Of a stretch of 9,484 nt of DNA, positions 1 through 5,603 are shown piece after piece (position 1 is the stretch's first letter; every line of letters begins with the position of its first letter). The DNA is taken from assembly GCA_946626785.1 (NCBI GenBank), contig CAMOUY010000083.1, forward strand, positions 1 to 9,484, given 5' to 3'. Source of the DNA: UBA9732 sp003456855. Lineage in GTDB: Bacteria; Spirochaetota; Spirochaetia; Sphaerochaetales; Sphaerochaetaceae. A program made the translations under genes and the position numbers. Below the pieces are notes generated by a model that saw only the letters and a list, made by a program, of their open reading frames with translations, was not told where the DNA came from and searched no databases.

Positions 1-2480
1 GCTCGTCATACTCGCTGCTCAGACAGAACTATGATGTTGTCGGAAACGTCAAGCTTGAGCCTGCCCACTTCTCGTTCCAGTCCAACATCAGCGCGTTCTT
101 CAATGCCCAGTATGTGATTGACAGCGGTTCATTGGTCCTTTCAGGACTTTCAGCATCGTTGAGTCTCTCCAACACGTTCTCGTTCTGGAACATGACATTC
201 AGCCTGCCGTTCTCATTGAGCATGATCAGGGGTTCCGGTGTCATCCCGTCACTTGGAAAGTGGTCCGGATATCTCGACTTCCCGAATGAGAACCTCAGAC
301 TCTCCTTCGGACATGTCGGAAACGCTGGATTCTCTGCTGGTACACCTTACGGATTCACCTTGGAGAAGAGCTATAGCTTCGGTACCGGCTCTGCAATGAC
401 GAACCAGTACGAGCAGACAATCACCTTGGTTGAGGATTCAACCGTGGACATCAGGGTCAACGGCAACTCCGTCTACACCAAGACCTTGAGCCTTGGTGTC
501 TACAGACTCACCGACTTTGCATTCGTCCAGGGTTCCAACGATGTCGTGGTCACAATCCATCCGATTTCGATGGGTGAGGACACATCCAACGACCAGGTCA
601 TCAACTTCAGCCAGGACTATGATACATCCTTGATGGCAAAGGGCGAGTCTACATGGAAGTTCGGAATGAGCATTCCTGAGATCAACCAGGCTGTCGGTAC
701 GGAGTCATCATATCCGTTCGGCTTCGTTGTTCCTGCACTGCCTCAGTACTCCAGCTCGCAGAAGAAGTTCGTTGCGATGGAGAATGTGTACAACCTATCT
801 GCCGTCAGCGTGTTCTGGGAGCAGTCAATCGGTCTTGCACATGCATACACGCAGACCCAGTCATTCTCGTTCGTCTATGAGCGCAATGCCGACTCCAGCA
901 CGGCTCCTGGCGAGTACACCGCATTGTTCAACGGAACGGTGTCCGGAACGCTTGCAACCGGAATAGGAACAACAAGGGCAACACTCAGTGGTGTCCTGTC
1001 ATCGTCCAACGACTCCAGAAACAGCCTGACACTCAATGTGTCACAGAGCTTCGTCAACCAGTATCTGAAGCCTCTGAGCCTCTCAGGTTCCTATTCGTTG
1101 ACCTCAGGAGTGCAGACAGTGTCTCTGAACACTGGCTATTCATTCTCGCTCAAGTCTGTCAGACTGGGTCTCTCGCTCAGCTCATCATACAAGTTCTACT
1201 CAGACAGCGCCTCCGTCTCCACGACAACCAAGCCTTGGACACTCAACGGATCTCTGTCACTTGGTACAAGCTTCGGAAAGAATGCATCGTTCTCACTGAA
1301 TGCTTCACTGAACCAGGATCTGAACTTCTATGCAACTGCAAGCCTGTCAGTGTCGCTTGGAAGACAGAGCGTCAACTCTTCTGTCACTACAAGCAACCTG
1401 AAGACTCTGATCGGAAACGCTGGATGGTACTACAGACCAAGCAGTTCAAGCAGGAACAGCTTCCAGGTCAACCTGTCCAACCTCGATCTGCTGCACATCT
1501 CACAGGGCAGCCTGCTGAACCACACCTTGTCAGCAACATGGTCAAGGTCCGGAGACCTTGTCAGTATGTCTCTCAGACAGCAGGCAAGCAATAACTACAA
1601 GAGATTCAACACATCGTTGTCCTTGAATACAGCACTGGCATTCGCCGACGGTTACTTTGCAATGACGAACAGCATCTACTCACCGTTTGTCATCGTTGCA
1701 CCGCAGGGTAGCCTGAAGAAGGCCACCGTCTCCGTATCCAATGCAGTCGATTCAGCCAACAACTCTGCAAAGAAGACCTTCGGCAACGTCCTGTACACAA
1801 GACTGTCGATGTACAAGTCAAACAACATCGTCGTCTATGCATCCAACGGCTCGTTGTTCACCTCTGCAGGTTCGTTCCTGTTCAAGGTCACTCCGTTGGC
1901 ACGTCAGGGCTTCCTTGCCAAGATCACCCTTGAATCCTCGGTTGCAGTCTCCGGTATCATCAGACAGTCTGAGAGCCAGGTCTATGACTCCTATTCATCA
2001 CCAATCTACAAGGTCACCTTGGCTGAGGACGGAATCAGCGTCCAGAGCATCGAGATCGATTCCTCGTCCTACTTCTTCACTGACATCGATGGAAGATACA
2101 TCCTCAGCGACCTTGCTGCAGGCGTCTATATGTTCGACCTGAACATCTCCGGCCAGTGGTATGCTGCCTTCTTCGAGGTTCCTTCCGTGGATGAGGCCGG
2201 CTATGTTGCGATCTTCGATGAATTCGATGCCTCAACAGTCGTTCCTGGTGAGGATCCGATGCAGAAGTACAACATCAAGACCTTCGATGATTCCTATGCA
2301 GGATCGGTCTTCATCGGTCTCTCAGAGTTCATGACAGAGGAGAAGTACTGGGATATGCTGTTCCAGCTTGCTGATGTTGATGACTCATGGGAAGACAACT
2401 ACGATGATGAGTCCTGGTACTGGGATGAGAGCCAGAATGATGAGATCATCTACGAACAGGTGACCAACACCGCACTCTGA
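1..2480 (+). CDS. Usher-like outer-membrane beta-barrel protein, 5'-truncated by the window edge
   Basis: The reading frame is open from base 3 to the TGA at 2478-2480 (825 visible residues), and the true start lies left of the window. The GTG at 114 is internal, since the upstream frame stays open and is similar in composition. The protein is rich in Ser, Thr, Asn and aromatic residues in alternating patterns such as SLSGSYSLTSGVQTVSLNTG, typical of antiparallel transmembrane beta-strands. Bases 405-563 encode a segment (TLVEDSTVDIRVNGNSVYT, then GVYRLTDFAF and NDVVVTI) that resembles the 'STVEVYVNG...GRYDLRDFPL...NDV' part of fimbrial-usher family proteins. Near the C-terminus, about 2080-2142, TDIDGRYILSDLAAGVYMFDL resembles the 'DxdGRFxLxgLxPGxY' C-terminal domain of ushers. 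By family, ushers are outer-membrane secretion and assembly pores for chaperone-bound pilus subunits. No chaperone or pilin gene is visible. The extreme C-terminus (2373-2459) is unusually acidic and Trp/Tyr-rich. Outer-membrane location is confident; the usher function is an inference. Confidence 0.65.
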   Translation, partial: SSYSLLRQNYDVVGNVKLEPAHFSFQSNISAFFNAQYVIDSGSLVLSGLSASLSLSNTFSFWNMTFSLPFSLSMIRGSGVIPSLGKWSGYLDFPNENLRLSFGHVGNAGFSAGTPYGFTLEKSYSFGTGSAMTNQYEQTITLVEDSTVDIRVNGNSVYTKTLSLGVYRLTDFAFVQGSNDVVVTIHPISMGEDTSNDQVINFSQDYDTSLMAKGESTWKFGMSIPEINQAVGTESSYPFGFVVPALPQYSSSQKKFVAMENVYNLSAVSVFWEQSIGLAHAYTQTQSFSFVYERNADSSTAPGEYTALFNGTVSGTLATGIGTTRATLSGVLSSSNDSRNSLTLNVSQSFVNQYLKPLSLSGSYSLTSGVQTVSLNTGYSFSLKSVRLGLSLSSSYKFYSDSASVSTTTKPWTLNGSLSLGTSFGKNASFSLNASLNQDLNFYATASLSVSLGRQSVNSSVTTSNLKTLIGNAGWYYRPSSSSRNSFQVNLSNLDLLHISQGSLLNHTLSATWSRSGDLVSMSLRQQASNNYKRFNTSLSLNTALAFADGYFAMTNSIYSPFVIVAPQGSLKKATVSVSNAVDSANNSAKKTFGNVLYTRLSMYKSNNIVVYASNGSLFTSAGSFLFKVTPLARQGFLAKITLESSVAVSGIIRQSESQVYDSYSSPIYKVTLAEDGISVQSIEIDSSSYFFTDIDGRYILSDLAAGVYMFDLNISGQWYAAFFEVPSVDEAGYVAIFDEFDASTVVPGEDPMQKYNIKTFDDSYAGSVFIGLSEFMTEEKYWDMLFQLADVDDSWEDNYDDESWYWDESQNDEIIYEQVTNTAL

Positions 2481-2485
2481 TCAAT

Positions 2486-2716
2486 ATGAAGTATTTCGTT
2501 ATAGCAGACAGCACTCGTGTTGAAGGCTTCAAGGCCATGGGAGTGGATGGAGTAGCCATCGCTACAGCTGAGGAGGGAGACAAGGCCCTTGCTGCAGCAC
2601 TGGAGAACCTCAAGGTCGGTACAATCCTGCTTGATGCTGAAATCTATGAACGCAACGGTAAAAAAATATCTGCCCATGAACGCACGGGCAGATATCCTGC
2701 TGTCTTGAAGCTCTAG
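2486..2716 (+). CDS. Small V/A-type ATPase subunit F-like protein (76 aa)
   Basis: It starts at ATG 2486, five bases after the usher-like stop, and ends at TAG 2714-2716. The N-terminus MKYFVIADSTRVEGFKAMGV followed by an EEGDKAL helix and TILLDAEI matches the pattern of V/A-type ATPase subunit F (hydrophobic strand, 'vlGFrlaGv', 'eea..al', then a second hydrophobic strand). The end, HERTGRYPAVLKL, fits that family's 'h....g.yPlvleI' C-terminus. At 76 residues it is shorter than the usual roughly 100, mainly in the segment before that C-terminus. Subunit F is a regulatory part of the central stalk and has a CheY-like fold. No other ATPase subunit is visible nearby, so this is either a stray subunit gene or an F-like protein with another role. 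I see no Shine-Dalgarno sequence (the upstream bases are gcactctgatcaat), so translation probably depends on coupling to the upstream gene. Its last 17 codons contain the terminator of the opposing operon. Confidence 0.5.
   Translation: MKYFVIADSTRVEGFKAMGVDGVAIATAEEGDKALAAALENLKVGTILLDAEIYERNGKKISAHERTGRYPAVLKL
2666..2695 (-). terminator. Rho-independent terminator of the CBS-domain operon, inside the facing gene
   Basis: Bases 2666-2675 (ATATCTGCCC) and 2686-2695 (GGGCAGATAT) form a perfect 10-bp stem with a 10-base loop. Read on the - strand the stem is followed directly by a run of T (six A at 2660-2665 on the + strand), the classic intrinsic terminator. It lies 22 bases beyond the stop codon of the 2718-4046 gene. 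On the + strand no T-run follows, so it should act mainly on the leftward operon. The same bases encode residues 61-70 of the F-like protein. Confidence 0.88.
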
Positions 2717-2717
2717 A

Positions 2718-4046
2718 TCAGTTCTCTTCCTTCTCCTCAAGCTTCACAAGTATCTTCTCGACTCTAAGGCCATCCATTGCTATGACCTTGAGTTCAATGT
2801 TCTTGTAGGTAAGTGTCTCGTTCGCAGTAGGGAAGTGGCCAAGAAGCTCTACGACCCAACCACCTACGGTGTCGCTTTCAGCCTCGAAGCTGTCCTCGTT
2901 GATGCCGACAAGCTCAAGGAACTCGCCGATTGCAAGGTCTCCATCGACCTCGAACTCGCTGTCGTTGCGCTTCACGACATCCGGTTCAACAATGTCCGTC
3001 TCATCGTAGATCTCACCGACGATCTGCTCAAGAACATCCTCCATGGAGATGACTCCGAGAGTTCCGCTGTATTCGTCTGTGACGATGGCAAGGTGCTGCT
3101 TCGCCGCCTTGAGTGAGTTCAGGACCTTAGGAAGCTTCATTGTCTTGTATACATAGCAAGGAGGCATCAGAAGGGCTTTAAGATCTATTGGCATCGTATC
3201 CTCGTCGGTCTCCGTCTCTGTGGTGAACAGTGCGTTCTCCTCGTGCTCTGTGAGGGCTTTGAACACCTTGTTCAGGTGGAGGATTCCAATGATGTTGTCG
3301 ATGCTGTCCTGGTAGACCGGGATTCTGGAATAAGGTGAATCCTCTATGATCTTTTTGATCTCTGCCCAGCTGTCGTCGATGTCGATTGCCTGCACATCGA
3401 CTCTTGCTGTCATGACCTCAGAGGCCGAGATGTCAGCGAAGTCGATTGCGGCATGCATGAGGTTTGAGTCATCCTCATCGATGATTCCCTCGTCCTCTGC
3501 GGTCTCGATTATCGACTGGAGCTCCTCTACGGATTCCTCCTGTTCCTCTTCCTCGTCCTTGTTCTCCTTGATTCCCAAGGTGCAGAGCTTAACAAGTATA
3601 ACAACTACCCAGATGATGGGTTTGAATACAAAAATCAGCACATTGATGACTGATGAGAACTTCATTGACAAAGTTGTTGCATTCTTCTTCGCATAGATCT
3701 TAGGTATTGTCTCACCGAAGATTATGACAAGTATTGTAAGAAGAAGAGTGGAGAGCCAGGCGAAGTTGTCGCTGTTCATTATAAGGATCACAAGCACTGA
3801 GGCCAGTGATGAGGCAGCGATGTTCACAAGGTTGTTTCCAATCAGGATTGCACTGAGGGCATCATCGAAGTTCTCAGTGATCTTCAGGGCCTTCTTTGCC
3901 TTCTTCCAGCCTTTGCCTTTCTCCTCGCTTATGTTCTCCAACCTGACCGTGTTGCAGGAGGAGAACGCCATCTCAGAGCCTGAGAAGAAGGCTGAGAGGA
4001 TGATGCAGACCAATACTCCGAGGGCGACTATTATGATGTTGATCAT
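2718..4046 (-). CDS. DUF21/CNNM-CBS-CorC_HlyC membrane protein, second gene of the tandem pair
   Basis: 442 aa, the usual length for the CorC/TlyC/CNNM family. The N-terminal membrane domain (about 1-160) has several hydrophobic segments and the family motifs SGSEMAFSS (22-30), GNNLVN (70-75) and GETIPK (111-116), whose polar and acidic residues line the Mg2+ site in CorC-type transporters. Two CBS domains follow (about 207-268 with MTARVDV and SRIPVY, and about 290-350 with DEYSGTLGVISMEDVLEQIV), separated by an acidic insert (270-285). The CorC_HlyC C-terminal domain is about 360-438. By family the protein is a cytoplasmic-membrane Mg2+/divalent-cation transporter gated through adenine nucleotides bound by the CBS pair. 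The old 'hemolysin' label for such proteins is probably misleading. Its ATG overlaps the stop of the upstream paralog (ATGA) and has an AGGAGG seven bases upstream, so the two are translationally coupled. The acidic linker after the membrane domain (161-175) is more pronounced than in the paralog. Confidence 0.88.
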   Translation of the reverse strand: MINIIIVALGVLVCIILSAFFSGSEMAFSSCNTVRLENISEEKGKGWKKAKKALKITENFDDALSAILIGNNLVNIAASSLASVLVILIMNSDNFAWLSTLLLTILVIIFGETIPKIYAKKNATTLSMKFSSVINVLIFVFKPIIWVVVILVKLCTLGIKENKDEEEEQEESVEELQSIIETAEDEGIIDEDDSNLMHAAIDFADISASEVMTARVDVQAIDIDDSWAEIKKIIEDSPYSRIPVYQDSIDNIIGILHLNKVFKALTEHEENALFTTETETDEDTMPIDLKALLMPPCYVYKTMKLPKVLNSLKAAKQHLAIVTDEYSGTLGVISMEDVLEQIVGEIYDETDIVEPDVVKRNDSEFEVDGDLAIGEFLELVGINEDSFEAESDTVGGWVVELLGHFPTANETLTYKNIELKVIAMDGLRVEKILVKLEEKEEN

Positions 4047-5338
4047 TCCTTGTCCTCCTCTTCTCCCTCTGTCTCAGGCTTTGGAAGCACAACAATGCGA
4101 ACCTTGAGGATTCTGTTGTGCTGTATGTCCTCGACCGAGACCTTGAGGTTGTAGTAGTCAAAGCTGTCACCCTTGTTCGGGATGGTGTTGAACTGTTCGT
4201 AGACCCATTCTCCGACCTGGAGGTTGGCTGAATCCTTGTCCTCGTCGTCCGGATCCTCGAAATCGATGAAGTCGAAGAGGTCGCTGAGTGTCACTGTCGC
4301 CTCTGTGAGGTAGGTGTCGTCAGCGATCTTTACAATCGGCTCCTGAACTATGTCAGTCTCGTCCCAGATCTCACCGACAAGCTCCTCAAGGATATCCTCG
4401 ACTGTGATGATTCCAAGGGTTCCGCCATAGCTGTCTGTGATGACCGCCATGTTGAGCTTGTGCTTGGACATCTCAGGCAGAAGCTCGTGGACCTCTGTGC
4501 TCTGGTGTGCATAGTAGACGTCATCCATGATTGACCTGATGTCAGGAAGGTTTCCAGTCTGCAGATATGTCTTGAAGTATTTCCTTATCTGGATTACACC
4601 TATGATGTTATCTATAGAGCCTTCGTAGACTGGAATTCTGCTGTGTGTCTGCTTCTTTATGAAAGCGAGTATCTTTGCGGGATCGTCCTCTATGTCGATT
4701 GCTGCTATGTCGACTCTTGGAGTCAGGATTCCCTCTGCTGTGACATCTCCGAACTCAAGGGCAGAGGAGATGAGGTCGCTCTGCTCCTCGTCCAGATTAC
4801 CTTCCTCCACCATGTCATCGATGATGTCGTGGAGCTCGTCTTCGGTTACGGAAACAGGTGCATCACCCTTCTGATGGTTTGAAACTCCCTGGCCGATCTT
4901 CGTTAGAAGCTTGGCGAAAGGGGAGAGTATCTTCATCAGGATTGAAAGCAGTCCTACACAGCGAAGAATCAGCTTCTCAGGCTGTTTCTTTGCAATGCTC
5001 TTTGGAAGCATCTCTCCTACGAAGAAGACCACGATTGTTGTGATGATTGTCGAAATAGAAACTGCTGAAAGTCCCCATTTCCTTGTCACGAAGACTGTGA
5101 CGATGGATGCTGTTGCGATGTGGACTATGTTTGTGCAGATCAGAAGCGTTGTTATTGCCTGGTCGAAGTTCTCAAGAACTGCGAGAACCTTTGCGGCATT
5201 CTCATTTCCACGGTCTGCGGCGACCTTGATCTTGTTTTTTGATAGAGAAGATAACGCTGTCTCAGTGATTGCGCAGTATGCTGCGCCGATTAAAAGAAGG
5301 AAAACCCATATCAGAGGGGGTTTACTACCATCATCCAT
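4043..5338 (-). CDS. DUF21/CNNM-CBS-CorC_HlyC membrane protein, first gene of the tandem pair
   Basis: 431 aa with the same architecture as its downstream neighbour. The membrane domain (about 1-150) has TETALSS (25-31), CTNIVH (68-73) and GEMLPKS (108-114). CBS1 is about 203-258 (LTPRVDI, SRIPVY), CBS2 about 268-327 (TDSYGGTLGIITVEDILEEL), and the CorC_HlyC domain about 337-418. The tail is strongly acidic. The ATG at 5338 is the only upstream choice because an in-frame TAG lies two codons before it. An AAGGAG at 5352-5357 is 13 bases away, longer than ideal. By family this is an inner-membrane Mg2+/divalent-cation exporter or transporter regulated by nucleotide binding to the CBS domains. 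The side-by-side, ATGA-overlapping arrangement suggests the two proteins are made in equal amounts and may work as a heterodimer, since homologues dimerise. Family assignment is firm; heterodimerisation is inference. Confidence 0.88.
   Translation of the reverse strand: MDDGSKPPLIWVFLLLIGAAYCAITETALSSLSKNKIKVAADRGNENAAKVLAVLENFDQAITTLLICTNIVHIATASIVTVFVTRKWGLSAVSISTIITTIVVFFVGEMLPKSIAKKQPEKLILRCVGLLSILMKILSPFAKLLTKIGQGVSNHQKGDAPVSVTEDELHDIIDDMVEEGNLDEEQSDLISSALEFGDVTAEGILTPRVDIAAIDIEDDPAKILAFIKKQTHSRIPVYEGSIDNIIGVIQIRKYFKTYLQTGNLPDIRSIMDDVYYAHQSTEVHELLPEMSKHKLNMAVITDSYGGTLGIITVEDILEELVGEIWDETDIVQEPIVKIADDTYLTEATVTLSDLFDFIDFEDPDDEDKDSANLQVGEWVYEQFNTIPNKGDSFDYYNLKVSVEDIQHNRILKVRIVVLPKPETEGEEEDKE
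4044..4059 (-). promoter_or_regulatory. Ribosome binding site and ATGA coupling of the CBS gene pair
   Basis: On the - strand AGGAGG (4059-4054) lies seven bases before ATG 4046-4044. The ATG overlaps the TGA (4045-4043) of the preceding gene. The strong Shine-Dalgarno is embedded in the acidic C-terminal codons of the upstream gene. Confidence 0.75.
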
Positions 5339-5385
5339 AATGGACTAAAATCTCCTTAAAGTGCCCCGAGGAGGGGATGATATTT

Positions 5386-5419
5386 ACTATAAATACCATA
5401 TATATGGAACTACAGTCAA
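5386..5419 (-). promoter_or_regulatory. Putative promoter region of the CBS-domain operon
   Basis: Reading the - strand, TTGACT (5419-5414) is a good -35 element. It is followed after 18 bases by TATTTA (5395-5390) preceded by TGG, an extended -10-like arrangement. A better -10 match, TATAGT (5391-5386), exists but leaves a 22-base spacer. Transcription would start near 5380, giving a leader of roughly 40 bases before ATG 5338. This is motif matching by eye only. Confidence 0.42.
5396..5407. promoter_or_regulatory. Perfect 12-bp palindrome CCATATATATGG inside the spacer of the putative promoter
   Basis: The 12 bases are identical on both strands and lie between the putative -35 and -10 elements, where a dimeric repressor or MerR-type activator would bind. 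An AT-rich palindrome can arise by chance, so an operator role is a guess. No regulator gene is visible beside it. Confidence 0.3.
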
Positions 5420-5438
5420 GGGAAGTGCTTGTTTATGG

Positions 5439-5544
5439 GCGAGTACGCCGAGTAGGGCGAGTACGCCGAGTAGAGCGAGTACGCCGAGTAGAGCGAGTAC
5501 GCCGAGTAAGGCGAGTATGCCGAACAAAGCAAAGTAAAGCCGAG
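5439..5544. repeat. Tandem repeat of 9 bp (CGAGTANNN), organised as 18-bp units
   Basis: Exact CGAGTA hexamers begin at 5440, 5449, 5458, 5467, 5476, 5485, 5494, 5503 and 5512, always nine bases apart. The three bases between them mostly alternate cgc and gag-like, giving an 18-bp higher-order unit (5439-5456, 5457-5474, 5475-5492, 5493-5510, 5511-5528). The fifth unit is degenerate, and from about 5521 the array decays into cgaacaaagcaaagtaaagc before the gpmI terminator. The array lies between the gpmI terminator and the promoter region of the CBS operon. Because the period is a multiple of three, it opens reading frames on both strands that are repeat artefacts. Confidence 0.93.
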
Positions 5545-5575
5545 AAAAAAAGGCTGCCACATTTCTACGACAGCC
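5545..5575 (-). terminator. Rho-independent terminator of the HAD-gpmI operon
   Basis: On the - strand GGCTGTCG (5575-5568), an 8-base loop, and TGGCAGCC (5559-5552) form an 8-bp stem with two G-U pairs. It is followed by seven T (A run 5545-5551 on the + strand). It lies 28 bases past the gpmI stop codon and separates that operon from the CBS operon transcribed in the same direction. Confidence 0.85.
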
Positions 5576-5603
5576 CAAGTTTGTTATAAGGAATGGTTTG
5601 GTA

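Noticed and set aside
114..2480. GTG at 114 as the real start of the usher-like gene
   Set aside because: The frame is open to the left edge with the same beta-strand-like composition, and no signal peptide or ribosome site precedes 114.
2718..5338. Hemolysin function suggested by the historical TlyC/HlyC family name
   Set aside because: The domain content (DUF21, CBS pair, CorC_HlyC) fits divalent-cation transport. Nothing in the sequence indicates a pore-forming toxin.
2835..5348. + strand open frames opposite the two CBS genes
   Set aside because: Compositional shadows rich in Ser or mixed residues. The - strand frames carry clear DUF21, CBS and CorC_HlyC motifs.
5439..5544. CRISPR array
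   Set aside because: The period is 9/18 bp with no unique spacers of 25-40 bases, and no cas genes are present.
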